From Oceanicola sp. (GTDB lineage Bacteria; Pseudomonadota; Alphaproteobacteria; Rhodobacterales; Rhodobacteraceae), in NCBI GenBank assembly GCA_017792405.1, contig CP051231.1, positions 1,862,895 through 1,926,894 of the forward strand: DNA of 64,000 nt. The letters are read 5' to 3'. The notes below the pieces were generated by a model, which was not told where the DNA came from, searched no databases, and was given only the letters and a program-made list of their open reading frames with translations. Shown here in pieces: positions 40,443 to 49,819 of the stretch; the stretch's first letter is position 1; each line of letters begins with the position of its first letter. A program made the position numbers and the translations under genes.

Positions 40443-41882
40443 TTACTCGGCGGGTGCCTTCGGCGCATCGGGCCAAGCCGTCGGGTCGCTGTCGATATCC
40501 GGGAACTTCGCAGGGTCGAACACCGGCATCTTCACGCCCGCCTTCAACTGCCCGCGGAAGTCGTTGATCAACCGCACTGCCACCGGGAAGAGCATCGCCA
40601 GCGCCAGCAGGTTGACCACCGCGAGAATGCCCATCATCGGGTCGGAGAAGTTGAACACGAAGGTCGCGCCGGGCGCCACCGCGCCGAGGAAGACGATGCA
40701 CACGATCGCCACCCGCAAAACCTGAATGGCCATCTTGCTGTCGGTCATGAAGGTCAGTGCGTTCTCGCCGAGGTAGTAGTTGTACATGATCGAAGAGAAG
40801 CTGAAGAGCAGGATCGCCACGGTCAGGTAATACTGCACCCAGCCGCCGACATGACCCACCATGCTCTGCTGGGTCAACGCCACGCCATCAATGCCTTCAG
40901 CGCCCGGCTGATAGACATCGCCCAGCAGGATCACGAAAGCCGTGCAGGAGCAGATGATGATGGTGTCGATGAAGACCGAGAAGCTCTGGGTGATGCCTTG
41001 GCTGACCGGGTGCTTCACATAGGCCGTCGCCGCCACGTTGGGCGCCGAGCCGAGCCCCGCCTCGTTCGAGAAGAGACCACGCCGCAACCCGTTTGCAATG
41101 GCAGCGCCCATGCCGCCTGCAACAGCTTCACGAAACCCGAAAGCATTGGCCACGATATCGGTGATCACGGCCGGGAGCGACCCGATGTTGATCACGATGA
41201 TCACCAGCGCCATGCCGATGTACATGAAGGCCATGACCGGGATGATGATGTCTGCCGCCTTGGCGATGCGGTGGATACCGCCCCAGACGATCACCGCCGT
41301 CAGCACGGCCAGCACGGCGCCCGTTGCGAGGCGCGGGATGTTCATGCTGTCGAGCGCCGCGCCCGCCACCGTGTTGCCTTGGAAGGCGTTGAACCCGATG
41401 GAGAAGGAGGCGATCAGGCATACCGCATAGATCACCGCCAGCCAGCGATAGTTCATGCCCAGCCCGTGGATGATTGCCCGCGCCGGGCCGCCGCGATAGT
41501 CGCCGTTTTCCTCGGTGCGCTTGAACACCTGCGCGAGCGTGGCCTCGACCAGTGCCGAGCACATGCCCACCAGCGCAATCGCCCACATCCAGAAGACCGC
41601 GCCCGGCCCGCCTGCGGTGATTGCCACCGCAACGCCGGCAATATTGCCGCCGCCCACGCGCCCGCCGACCGAAACGAAGAGCGCCTCGCGGGCGCTGATC
41701 TTGGTGGGGTCGTTATCTTCATCGGTGCCGGTCAGCACCTTGAACATGCGGGTAAAGAAGCGGAACTGCACAAACCCGCTGGAAATGGTGAAGAAACAAC
41801 CCAACACCACGAGGAAGGGCACAAGCGCCCAGCCCCAGGTCAGGTCATTGATGACATTGAAGATACTGTCCAGAAATCCCAT
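40443..41882 (-). CDS. Sodium:alanine symporter family (AGCS) transporter
   Basis: This 479-residue membrane protein has about ten to eleven helices. The AGCS signature GGRVGGGNIAGVAVAITAGGPGAVFWMW lies near residues 72-100. It imports alanine, glycine or a similar amino acid with Na+. A strong terminator follows. It is preceded by a 211-bp intergenic region that separates it from the VWA gene. Confidence 0.95.
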   Translation of the reverse strand: MGFLDSIFNVINDLTWGWALVPFLVVLGCFFTISSGFVQFRFFTRMFKVLTGTDEDNDPTKISAREALFVSVGGRVGGGNIAGVAVAITAGGPGAVFWMWAIALVGMCSALVEATLAQVFKRTEENGDYRGGPARAIIHGLGMNYRWLAVIYAVCLIASFSIGFNAFQGNTVAGAALDSMNIPRLATGAVLAVLTAVIVWGGIHRIAKAADIIIPVMAFMYIGMALVIIVINIGSLPAVITDIVANAFGFREAVAGGMGAAIANGLRRGLFSNEAGLGSAPNVAATAYVKHPVSQGITQSFSVFIDTIIICSCTAFVILLGDVYQPGAEGIDGVALTQQSMVGHVGGWVQYYLTVAILLFSFSSIMYNYYLGENALTFMTDSKMAIQVLRVAIVCIVFLGAVAPGATFVFNFSDPMMGILAVVNLLALAMLFPVAVRLINDFRGQLKAGVKMPVFDPAKFPDIDSDPTAWPDAPKAPAE

Positions 41883-42093
41883 CGTCCGCGTCTCCTTGTT
41901 GGCTCTGTTCGCGGTTGTTCATCCTTCAACTTGCCCCGCGGGGCCGCGAAGGTAACGGGAGCGTGACACATCTAGGCGGATTGGCGCATGAAAACCGCGC
42001 ATTCGCCCGCTCAATGAGCAGTCGCTCGCTCATTAGATGCAAATTGCACACAACGAAGAAGCCGCCGTATGTGCAGATCTCACTCCGAATGGG

Positions 42094-43215
42094 CTAGTCA
42101 GCTGCAAACCCTGTTGTCGCGCGATAGGCCGCGATGTCTGCTTGAGCCTGATCATTCAGCACCTTGGTCCACTCCGAGAGCCATCTGAACTTCGGCCCCA
42201 GATCGCGGCTCATCATCAGGTTCACTTCTCCCGCGCAGGCCGCCTCAGGCCCGCCGTCGCGCTTGGCCGCGCGCAAGAACTTGTTGATCCCGCTCTGGGC
42301 GCGTGCCGGGCCGTTCTTCTGGAAGCACCCCGTGATGCGGATGATCTCGTTGTGGGTCGCCACACCGATCTTCCCCACGTTCTGCTCAACGCAGTACCGG
42401 TAGCGATGCCCCGAGTCTTCGGCCTCCTTGATCGCGTTCAGCTGCCTTTGCAGCGCGTTGGCATTCTCCGCCGGGTAATAGCTGCCGCCCCCGGCCTCCG
42501 CGATGGCCTGAAGCTGCGCCTCGGTCTCGGCATCCACCGCAAAGCCGATCGTGTTGACGGTCGTCTTCACACCGGCCTCGATCAGCGCTTTGGCCGCCGC
42601 AACCGGGTCGCCATCACAGGTCTCCTCGCCATCGGAAATCAGATAGACGACCGGCACAGGGCTTTCGCCCTCCTTGCCCTCGGGCATCGATGCAATAAGC
42701 TGCCCCGCCTCTTCCAGCGCTCCCGCAAGCGGCGTGTAGCCAACAGGTCGCAAGGCGTCGATGGTCTCTCCCAGCTTGCGCCGCGAGCTGTCAAAGCCGT
42801 GCACCATTTCCGTCGCCGCGCAGCTCTCGGCCTTGCCTTCCGGCTTGTTGGAGCCCTTGTGCCCGTAAACCATAAGGCCAATGTCCACATCCTTGTGCAC
42901 ATCCCCGAGGAAGGTCCTCGCCTCCCGCTTCGCCGCCTCCATCTTCGAGAGGCTGCCCGCCGATCCGGCCATCGACCCCGAGGCATCCAGAGCCAGAATA
43001 ATATGGGTCGTCACGCTGCCTGCCTCAAAACTCGTGGGTGGCTCGCAGGCCTCCAGAGCAAAACTCACCTCCTTCGGCTCACACTGCTCAAGGCTGACAG
43101 GGAACTGATTGGCAAGGTCCGCATAGAGCGCCACGCAATCCACGCCGCTTTCCTGCCCCATGCCAGCGCTTCCGCTGGCCATAACAAGCCCGAAGGCACA
43201 AGCAACTCGTCTCAT
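42094..43215 (-). CDS. Exported VWA-domain protein
   Basis: This 373-residue protein has a signal peptide (MRRVACAFGLVMASGSAG) and a von Willebrand factor A domain with an intact MIDAS (Asp77, Ser79, Ser81 in DASGSM; later acidic DGEETCDGD). It probably binds a divalent metal and a protein ligand in the periplasm. The mature part has many Cys (DCVALYADLAN, QCEPKEV, EACEPPTSF and others). No MoxR ATPase or other VWA partner is adjacent. The role is unknown. Confidence 0.8.
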   Translation of the reverse strand: MRRVACAFGLVMASGSAGMGQESGVDCVALYADLANQFPVSLEQCEPKEVSFALEACEPPTSFEAGSVTTHIILALDASGSMAGSAGSLSKMEAAKREARTFLGDVHKDVDIGLMVYGHKGSNKPEGKAESCAATEMVHGFDSSRRKLGETIDALRPVGYTPLAGALEEAGQLIASMPEGKEGESPVPVVYLISDGEETCDGDPVAAAKALIEAGVKTTVNTIGFAVDAETEAQLQAIAEAGGGSYYPAENANALQRQLNAIKEAEDSGHRYRYCVEQNVGKIGVATHNEIIRITGCFQKNGPARAQSGINKFLRAAKRDGGPEAACAGEVNLMMSRDLGPKFRWLSEWTKVLNDQAQADIAAYRATTGFAAD

Positions 43216-43278
43216 GGCACCCCCCACGTCTACCGCATTAAGGCAGCCTAACAGCCGCCCTCGCTTGCACAAAGGTGC

Positions 43279-43313
43279 CAAAAAAGAAACCCGCCCGGAT
43301 CGCTCCGGGCGGG
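43279..43313 (-). terminator. Rho-independent terminator of the BCCT transporter gene
   Basis: On the minus strand, CCCGCCCGGA (43313-43304) pairs with TCCGGGCGGG (43299-43290) around a 4-nt loop, followed by TTTCTTTTTT. It lies about 25 bp after the BCCT stop. Confidence 0.8.
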
Positions 43314-43337
43314 CACATTCTTGCTCAATCGCGGGTG

Positions 43338-45047
43338 TTAGGCCCGCTTTTCGGCCATCAGCCCTTTGAAGATGGCAAAGCACATCAGGAGCAGCACGAT
43401 AGTGAAGGGCAAGCCCGTCGAGATCACCATGGCCTGCAAGGCCCCAAGCCCGCCGCCAAGCAGCAGCGCAATGGCCACCAGCCCTTCGAAGGTGCACCAG
43501 AACACCCGCTGGGGCACCGGCGCATCGACCTTGCCGCCCGCAGTGATCGTGTCGATCACCAGAGAGCCGGAGTCAGAACTGGTCACGAAAAACACGATCA
43601 CCAGTACGATGCCGATGGTCGAGGTCACCGAGGTCCAGGGCAGGCCTTGAAGCATGGCAAAGAGCGAAAGCTCGGGCTTGTAGGCGTCGATCACCTGCGC
43701 CTTCACAAGGCTGGTCTCCGGGTTGGCAACCATATCGTTGATCGCTGCACCGCCGAACACCGCCATCCAGAACACGCAGACGAGGCTCGGGATAATGAGC
43801 ACGCAGATAATGAACTCACGCACCGAACGGCCCCGCGACACGCGGGCGATGAACATGCCCACGAACGGTGACCAGCTGATCCACCAGGCCCAATAGAAGG
43901 CCGTCCAGCCCTGCATGTACCCAAGATCTTCGCGACCGTGCGGGTTGGAGAGCGGGATCACCTCCTGCAGGTAGGCCCCAAGCGTCGCGACGAAGTCGCT
44001 GAGGATCGCCACGGCGCCCGCGGCAAAGAACACGAAGGCCAGCAGCAGCACGGCGATCACCATGTTGACCTCCGAGAGCAGCTTCACGCCGCCCTCGAGC
44101 CCACGCAGCACGGACACCAGTGCGATGGCGGTGATCGCACAGATCAGGATGATCTGCACCGTCGTGTTGGCAGGAACGCCGTACACGAAGTTCAGGCCCG
44201 CATTCGCCTGCTGCGCCCCAAGACCCAGCGATGTGGCAAGGCCGAAGAGCGTGGCAAAGACCGCCGTGATATCGATCAGGTGGCCCCAGAAGCCCCAAAC
44301 CCGCTCACCGAGGATCGGGTAGAAAGCCGAGCGGATCGAGAGCGGCAGGCCCTTGTTGTAGCTGAAGAGCGCAAGCGCCAGAGCCACGATCGCGTAAATC
44401 GCCCAAGGGTGCAGCGCCCAGTGGAAGGAGGTCGCCGCCAGCGCCATGCGCCGCGCCTCATCCACGTTTTCCATGATCAGGTTGCCATCGGCATCAAAAG
44501 GCCGCGCGGCGCCGAGCGGCGCGTCGCCCCAAGGGGTGCCGAAGTAATAGGCAGGCTCCAGAACGCCAAAGAACATCAGGCCGATGCCCATGCCAGCAGC
44601 GAAGAGCATCGCGAACCAGCCAGCGTAGCTATAGTCGGGCGTGGCTTCCGAACCGCCCAGCCGCACCGAGCCCCACGGGCTGACGATGAGCACGAGGCAG
44701 ACGATGACGAATATGTTGGCCCCCCAGAGGAAGAACCAGTCGAAGGTCGAGGTCATCCAGGCGCGCAGCCCTAGGTCACAGAAAGCGCCAGCCTCGCAGC
44801 CCTCGACCTCTGCCGCGTTCACCCCGTTGAAGATGGCCGACGCAGTGCCCGGCGCAAGGAGCGCGAAGGCCACGAAGGCCACGATGATCACAGCCGAGAT
44901 CCAGAAGACCGGGTTGTGAATATCAAATCCGTAGGGGCCGAACTTCCCCTCGATATTGTTTTCGCCGATCTCGTGATCGGTCTCGATCACGGCCGCGGTG
45001 CCTTCCGGCGCCGGTATGCCCTGATCGTCAGTGGTTGTGTCACTCAT
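43338..45047 (-). CDS. BCCT-family betaine/choline/carnitine transporter
   Basis: This 569-residue, about 12-helix protein belongs to the betaine-choline-carnitine transporter family. The substrate-binding helix GWTAFYWAWWISWSPFVGMFIARVSRGRSVREF is present. It imports osmolytes such as glycine betaine, choline or DMSP with Na+ or by exchange; the exact substrate is not resolved. In roseobacters several BCCT proteins import DMSP, which makes the AcuI gene 236 bp upstream of interest. It has a strong terminator. Confidence 0.93.
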   Translation of the reverse strand: MSDTTTDDQGIPAPEGTAAVIETDHEIGENNIEGKFGPYGFDIHNPVFWISAVIIVAFVAFALLAPGTASAIFNGVNAAEVEGCEAGAFCDLGLRAWMTSTFDWFFLWGANIFVIVCLVLIVSPWGSVRLGGSEATPDYSYAGWFAMLFAAGMGIGLMFFGVLEPAYYFGTPWGDAPLGAARPFDADGNLIMENVDEARRMALAATSFHWALHPWAIYAIVALALALFSYNKGLPLSIRSAFYPILGERVWGFWGHLIDITAVFATLFGLATSLGLGAQQANAGLNFVYGVPANTTVQIILICAITAIALVSVLRGLEGGVKLLSEVNMVIAVLLLAFVFFAAGAVAILSDFVATLGAYLQEVIPLSNPHGREDLGYMQGWTAFYWAWWISWSPFVGMFIARVSRGRSVREFIICVLIIPSLVCVFWMAVFGGAAINDMVANPETSLVKAQVIDAYKPELSLFAMLQGLPWTSVTSTIGIVLVIVFFVTSSDSGSLVIDTITAGGKVDAPVPQRVFWCTFEGLVAIALLLGGGLGALQAMVISTGLPFTIVLLLMCFAIFKGLMAEKRA

Positions 45048-45283
45048 GGTATGTCCCCACGCTGTTTCCTTTGTCTCTGCTTCTCCAAAGCGCGGCGCAT
45101 GCGAGAGACTGGCCCCGGGAACCGCCGTCAGGCTGGCTACCCGGGTTCGGCCACTCTGTGCCGCCCGAAAATTGAGCAGATGTGAGACAAGTGTAACGTG
45201 AGAATGCCGGAGACGACACCCGCCCCCGGCATTTCTTTCACGGATTCCGACATATGGCGGCCGGCGCGTGGCCGCAGCTTGCC

Positions 45284-46270
45284 TCAGGCGTTGACGTCAA
45301 CCACCACTCGGCCGCGCACTTGCCCCTTGAGGATATCGGCACCCAGCCCCGGCAGATCGGCCAGCGTTGCAGGCTTGATCATCGCTTCTAGCTTGTCCAT
45401 CGGCAGATCGGTGGCGACCCGCTTCCACGCTTCAAGGCGGTTTTCATAGGGCTGCATGACCGAGTCGATGCCCAGCAGGTTGACCCCGCGCAGCAGGAAC
45501 GGCACGACAGTTGCCGGAAGGCCCGCACCACCGGCAAGGCCCACGGCGGCGACCGATGCGCCATACTTCATCTGCCCCAGCACACGGGCCAGCATCGCGC
45601 CGCCCACGGCATCGACACAGCCTGCCCACGTCTCGCTTTCGAGTGGGCGCTTCACAGTCTCGGCAATCTCATCCCGCGCAACGATCTGGGTCGCACCGAG
45701 ATCGCGCAGGTAATCTGCCGACTCGGGCCGCCCGGTGACGCCCGCCACCTCGTAGCCGAGTTTCGCCAGAATCGCAGTGGCAACCGAGCCCACACCGCCC
45801 GAAGCGCCGGTGACCAGCACAGGCCCCTGCCCCGGCTTCAACCCATGCTTCTCCAGCGCCATCACGGCCAGCATCGCGGTAAACCCGGCGGTGCCCACGG
45901 CCATCGCCGCCCGCGTGCTGAGCCCATCAGGCAGTGGCACCAGCCAGTCAGCCTTCACCCGCGCCTTCTCGGCATAGCCGCCCCAATGCGCCTCACCCAC
46001 ACGCCAGCCCGTGAGCACAACCTTGTCGCCCGCCTTGTAACGCGGGTCATCGCTGGTCTCGACCGTACCGGCAAAGTCGATGCCAGGCACATGGGGGTAA
46101 TTGCGCACCAGCCCGCCGCCCGGGCCAATGCAAAGCCCGTCCTTATAGTTCACCGTCGAATATTCGACCGCGACCGTCACCTCGCCATCAGGCAACCGGC
46201 TCTCCTCGATCTCCTGAACGCTGGCCGAGGTCTTACCCTCGTCATCCTTCTCAACGATCAATGCACGCAT
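45284..46270 (-). CDS. acuI: AcuI-type acrylyl-CoA reductase (MDR family)
   Basis: This 328-residue medium-chain reductase lacks the catalytic zinc ligands of alcohol dehydrogenases and has VTGASGGVGSVATAIL as the NADPH-binding motif (about residues 154-170). Family features such as EYSTVNYKD near residue 38 match the acrylyl-CoA reductase (AcuI/YhdH) group. The YhdH/AcuI group can reduce acrylyl-CoA, toxic in DMSP metabolism, but generic quinone-reductase-like activity is possible. It is 236 bp upstream of the BCCT gene and 11 bp after sufE. Confidence 0.85.
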   Translation of the reverse strand: MRALIVEKDDEGKTSASVQEIEESRLPDGEVTVAVEYSTVNYKDGLCIGPGGGLVRNYPHVPGIDFAGTVETSDDPRYKAGDKVVLTGWRVGEAHWGGYAEKARVKADWLVPLPDGLSTRAAMAVGTAGFTAMLAVMALEKHGLKPGQGPVLVTGASGGVGSVATAILAKLGYEVAGVTGRPESADYLRDLGATQIVARDEIAETVKRPLESETWAGCVDAVGGAMLARVLGQMKYGASVAAVGLAGGAGLPATVVPFLLRGVNLLGIDSVMQPYENRLEAWKRVATDLPMDKLEAMIKPATLADLPGLGADILKGQVRGRVVVDVNA

Positions 46271-46281
46271 GTCTCTCTCCC

Positions 46282-46710
46282 TCAGGCTGCTGCCGCTTTC
46301 TCCGCCACCGCGCGCACCCGCGCCACCATGGCCCTCAACCCGTTCGACCGTTGCGAACTCAAATGCTCATCCAGCCCCAGCCGCTTCAGTTCTGCCGGGG
46401 CATCCACGGCCTGCACCTCGGCAACCGACGCCCCCGAGTAAAGCGCCTTCAGCACCGCGATCAGCCCGTTCACGATCATCGCATCGCTCTCGCCGGTAAA
46501 ACTCAGCACCGCCCCCGGCCCTGCGCCCTCGACCTCCGGCACCAGCCAAACCTGGCTCGCGCAGCCCTCCACCTTGGTTGCCGGCACCTTCTGCGCCTCC
46601 GGCAAAGGCTCCATTCCCTTGCCCAACTCGATGACGTGCCGATACCGGTCTTCCCAGTCGTCCAGAAACTCGAAGGTCTCGACGATCTCCTCAAACGCGT
46701 CTCTCGCCAT
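46282..46710 (-). CDS. sufE: SufE-family cysteine desulfuration protein
   Basis: This 142-residue protein accepts sulfane sulfur from a SufS-type desulfurase for Fe-S cluster assembly. The reactive Cys50 lies in KVEGCASQVW, the family signature. The C-terminal helix pair is as expected. No SufS or Suf operon is adjacent in this window. It lies 11 bp from acuI on the same strand and is divergent from a lipoprotein gene. Confidence 0.93.
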   Translation of the reverse strand: MARDAFEEIVETFEFLDDWEDRYRHVIELGKGMEPLPEAQKVPATKVEGCASQVWLVPEVEGAGPGAVLSFTGESDAMIVNGLIAVLKALYSGASVAEVQAVDAPAELKRLGLDEHLSSQRSNGLRAMVARVRAVAEKAAAA

Positions 46711-46834
46711 GGTGCGGGCTCCTTTCGAAGGCCAGAGCTAGGGCCTCAGTCGCCCGAGGTCCAGCCCTCCACCGGGCTTTTCAACGCCCCGCCTTTGCGC
46801 TAACCCTCAATGAAAGAAAAGCCGAGGGACGAGC

Positions 46835-47308
46835 ATGATCAAACCGCTTCTGGCCACCATGGTGCTGGTGACAGCGCTGACAGGCTGTTCCCGCCTTGCG
46901 GAAAGCCGGATCAACCCGTTCAACTGGTTTGGCGGCTCACGCTCCGAGGCCCGTACCGCCCCGGCGGTAGAAACCGTCACCGTGCGCGACAGCCGCCAGC
47001 TTGTCGGTCAGGTCACCCGCCTTAGCGTAGAGCGCACGCCGGGCGGCGCGATCATCACCGCGGTCGGCCTTCCGCCGTCGCAGGGCTACTGGGACGCCGA
47101 ACTTGTGCCCGCCACCCCCGACGGCCTGCCCCGGAACGGCGTGATGGTTTACGATTTCCGCATCGAACGCCCTCTCGAGTTTCAGATCGAAGGGCCGCCC
47201 CGCTCGCGCGAAGTCACCGTGGGCATCCACCTGTCCAACATTGAGCTGGCCTCCATCAGCCGAATTGTCGTGCGCGGTCAGGTCAACCAGCGGAGCGCCA
47301 GCCGCTAA
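46835..47308 (+). CDS. Putative lipoprotein
   Basis: This 157-residue protein has a signal peptide ending in the lipobox LTGC with Cys18, so it is probably membrane-anchored in the periplasm. The mature part is strand-rich, with RQLVGQVTRLSVERTPGGAIITAVG as the most regular stretch. No domain was recognised. An isolated gene divergent from sufE and convergent with the TPR-methyltransferase. Confidence 0.8.
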   Translation: MIKPLLATMVLVTALTGCSRLAESRINPFNWFGGSRSEARTAPAVETVTVRDSRQLVGQVTRLSVERTPGGAIITAVGLPPSQGYWDAELVPATPDGLPRNGVMVYDFRIERPLEFQIEGPPRSREVTVGIHLSNIELASISRIVVRGQVNQRSASR

Positions 47309-47315
47309 GCTGACA

Positions 47316-47337
47316 TAGGGCGGAGAACTTCGCCCTA
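47316..47337. terminator. Hairpin between convergent genes
   Basis: TAGGGCG (47316-47322) and CGCCCTA (47331-47337) form a perfect 7-bp stem with an 8-nt loop between the convergent lipoprotein and methyltransferase stops. There is only a short T run, so terminator activity is an inference from position. Confidence 0.4.
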
Positions 47338-47338
47338 A

Positions 47339-48547
47339 TCAGGCGAGGGTCGCAGCCACCGCGAATCCTTCAACCGGCCGACGAAACTCGTTTCGGAGCA
47401 CCTCCGTGACCATCATGTCTGGCGGGTTGAACCCAGTGCGCTCCAGCGCCTCGCAGATGAACTTCTCGCCATGCCGATAGCGCCCGCTCGGCGTGAGCTG
47501 CCAGCCCCCGGGCTTGTCCACCGCCGCCTCGCAGGTGAAAATCAGCCGGCCTCCCGGTTTCAGGCCCTTGGCGAGCGTCGCGAGCGGCCGGGCTATATCG
47601 CCGGTGTAAATGAACACATCCATCACGACGATCAGGTCGTAGAGGCCCGGCTCCGGCAGGCTCTCGCGGGCAAGGTCGCATGTGAAGAGCTTGACATAAG
47701 CCCCTGTCTTTGCGGCCTCTTCCAGAATGCCCGGGCTGATATCCACTCCGTCAAGCCGCGCGGCCACTGGCGTAAGGATCGGGGCTGAGAGGCCCGAGCC
47801 GCAACCTGCGTCAAGAACCGTCAGGCCCGCGCCGGGTGCGATCCCAACCGCCTCCAGCGCAGCAGCCAGCACCTCTGGTCCGCGATACTGCACTCCCGCC
47901 AAACTCTGATCAAAATGCTTCGCTGTGCGGTCAAAAAATCGGGCGATGTAGCCCGCGTCCGGCAATTCCGGCGGATCGTCCCCGGTGATCGCGGCGGCCA
48001 TGAAGGCAAACTCGGCCGGGTCACCATGCAGCGGCTCGGCCTGCTCCACAGCGCGCCGCGCCGCCGCTGCCGCCCCGAAATGCGCCATCTGCGTCGCTGC
48101 CCTCAGGCGAATATCGGCATCTGCCGGGCGCGCCGCAAAAACCCGGCTCCACACCGCCTCGGCTTCCGCCTCATCCCCCTTCTGAAGCATCAGGTCCGCC
48201 AGCAAAAAGGCACTCTGCCGGTCGTCCGGCTGCATCTTCAACGCCCGTTCGAGCGCCCGCACCGCCGGGCCGGCCTTGCCCGCCTCGAAGTGCAACGCGC
48301 CAAGGCTGGCGAACCCCGCCGCCAAGGGCGCCTTGCCCTCACAGTGCTTTTTGACCGCCCGTAACGCTGCCTGCGATTGCCCCGCCTCCAGCAAAAGCCC
48401 GACAGCCTTGCTAAGCTCTGGCGCCGAGATTTCCCTGATCGCGAGTGCCTTTAAAGCATGGCTCTTCAAACCTGCCTCATCCCCTGCGCGGGCAGCCCGC
48501 ACGGCCTCGGCCAAGGGGATGCGGGCGGGGGTGAGATCGTCGACCAT
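47339..48547 (-). CDS. TPR-containing SAM-dependent methyltransferase
   Basis: This 402-residue protein has helical TPR-like repeats over residues 15-180 and a methyltransferase domain after about 195. Motif I is LDAGCGSG (245-252). A DLIVVMDVFIYTGD element and KGLKPGGRLIFT follow, as in class I enzymes. It may modify a protein held by the TPR part; the target is unknown. The ATG at 48547 is chosen because the upstream extension is implausible. It is close to the CAT tRNA gene. Confidence 0.85.
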   Translation of the reverse strand: MVDDLTPARIPLAEAVRAARAGDEAGLKSHALKALAIREISAPELSKAVGLLLEAGQSQAALRAVKKHCEGKAPLAAGFASLGALHFEAGKAGPAVRALERALKMQPDDRQSAFLLADLMLQKGDEAEAEAVWSRVFAARPADADIRLRAATQMAHFGAAAAARRAVEQAEPLHGDPAEFAFMAAAITGDDPPELPDAGYIARFFDRTAKHFDQSLAGVQYRGPEVLAAALEAVGIAPGAGLTVLDAGCGSGLSAPILTPVAARLDGVDISPGILEEAAKTGAYVKLFTCDLARESLPEPGLYDLIVVMDVFIYTGDIARPLATLAKGLKPGGRLIFTCEAAVDKPGGWQLTPSGRYRHGEKFICEALERTGFNPPDMMVTEVLRNEFRRPVEGFAVAATLA

Positions 48548-48592
48548 GCGGCACGCTAGCGCGGATCGGATTGGGCGGCGAGGAGAAACATG

Positions 48593-48669
48593 TGGTAGGC
48601 CCGGCAGGACTTGAACCCGCAACCAAAGCGTTATGAGCGCTCTGCTCTAACCAATTGAGCTACAGGCCC
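48593..48669 (-). tRNA. tRNA with CAT anticodon (Met or Ile2)
   Basis: The minus-strand gene runs from GGGCCTGTAGCTC to GGGCCT-A-CCA with encoded CCA. The anticodon loop contains CTCATAA, so the anticodon is CAT. It could be an elongator Met tRNA or an Ile2 tRNA whose CAT is modified to lysidine. The D arm and the acceptor stem do not look like an initiator. It forms a G1-T72 wobble pair in the acceptor. Confidence 0.85.
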
Positions 48670-48772
48670 GCCGTGGGACTGATTAGGCGCGCGGCCCGGC
48701 ATGGTCAAGCGCGTCTGGCAATTGTTGCCTGCTTGGCTTAAAGCGCGGGCGACGGCACCGAGGAGAGCGCGG

Positions 48773-49819
48773 ATGAGCGACGGCAAGAATGGTTTGACCT
48801 ATGCACAGGCGGGCGTGGACATCGACGCGGGCAATGCGCTCGTGGAGGCAATCAAGCCCGCGGTGAAATCGACCGACCGGGCAGGCGTGATGGGCTCCAT
48901 CGGTGGCTTCGGGGGGCTTTTCGACCTCAAGGCCGCTGGCTTCAGCGATCCGGTTCTGGTCGCCGCCACCGATGGCGTGGGCACCAAGCTGCGGATCGCA
49001 ATTGATACCGGCGTGGTGAACGGCGTGGGCATCGACCTTGTCGCCATGTGCGTGAATGACCTCGTCTGCCAAGGGGCCGAGCCGCTCTTCTTCCTTGACT
49101 ACTTTGCCACCGGCAAACTCGATGTCACCGCAGGCGCGGCCATCGTCGAGGGCATTGCCGCAGGCTGCAAGGCGGCTGGTGCGGCACTCATCGGCGGCGA
49201 GACGGCAGAGATGCCCGGCATGTACGAGGGAAAGGATTTCGACCTTGCCGGGTTCGCCGTGGGCGCGATGGAGCGCGGCGCCGCCCTGCCCGATGGCGTG
49301 TCCGAGGGCGATGTACTGCTGGGGCTGGCCTCGGACGGGGTTCATTCCAATGGCTACAGCCTCGTGCGTCGCGTGGTCGAGATGGCCGGGCTGAGCTGGG
49401 ATGCCCCCTCGCCCTTCAGCAATGGCACGCTTGGCGAGGCCCTGCTTACCCCCACCCGCATCTACGTCCGTCAGGTGCTCGCCGCGATCCGCACAGGCGG
49501 TGTCCACGGTTTGGCCCATATCACTGGCGGCGGGCTGACCGAGAACCTGCCCCGCGTCTTCCCCGAAGGTCTTGGCGCCGAGGTGGACCTTGCTGCATGG
49601 AATCTGCCCCCGGTCTTCCGCTGGCTGGCCGAAACCGGCGGCCTGGAAGAGGCCGAACTGCTGAAGACCTTCAACGCAGGCATCGGCATGGTGCTCGTCG
49701 TCGCCGCCGATCAGGCAGAGGCACTCACCTCGCTCTTGGAAGACACCGGCGAGCAGGTCAGCGTGCTGGGCCGCGTGGTGGCGGGCGAAGGCGTGTCTTA
49801 CACAGGCAAGCTGCTTTGA
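48773..49819 (+). CDS. purM: Phosphoribosylformylglycinamidine cyclo-ligase (AIR synthetase)
   Basis: This 348-residue enzyme makes aminoimidazole ribonucleotide in purine synthesis. Family motifs are [12 protein letters not shown] near residues 41-52, ATDGVGTKL (about 66-74) and [11 protein letters not shown]. The ATG at 48773 has GAGGAG upstream; the frame is open for 24 more codons without support. It overlaps purN by 4 bp (TTGA), so the two are coupled. Confidence 0.97.
   Translation: MSDGKNGLTYAQAGVDIDAGNALVEAIKPAVKSTDRAGVMGSIGGFGGLFDLKAAGFSDPVLVAATDGVGTKLRIAIDTGVVNGVGIDLVAMCVNDLVCQGAEPLFFLDYFATGKLDVTAGAAIVEGIAAGCKAAGAALIGGETAEMPGMYEGKDFDLAGFAVGAMERGAALPDGVSEGDVLLGLASDGVHSNGYSLVRRVVEMAGLSWDAPSPFSNGTLGEALLTPTRIYVRQVLAAIRTGGVHGLAHITGGGLTENLPRVFPEGLGAEVDLAAWNLPPVFRWLAETGGLEEAELLKTFNAGIGMVLVVAADQAEALTSLLEDTGEQVSVLGRVVAGEGVSYTGKLL

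Noticed and set aside
45202..45239. Hairpin between the BCCT and acuI genes as an acuI terminator
   Set aside because: Its T run is on the plus strand, where no gene ends; on the acuI strand the following sequence is not T-rich.
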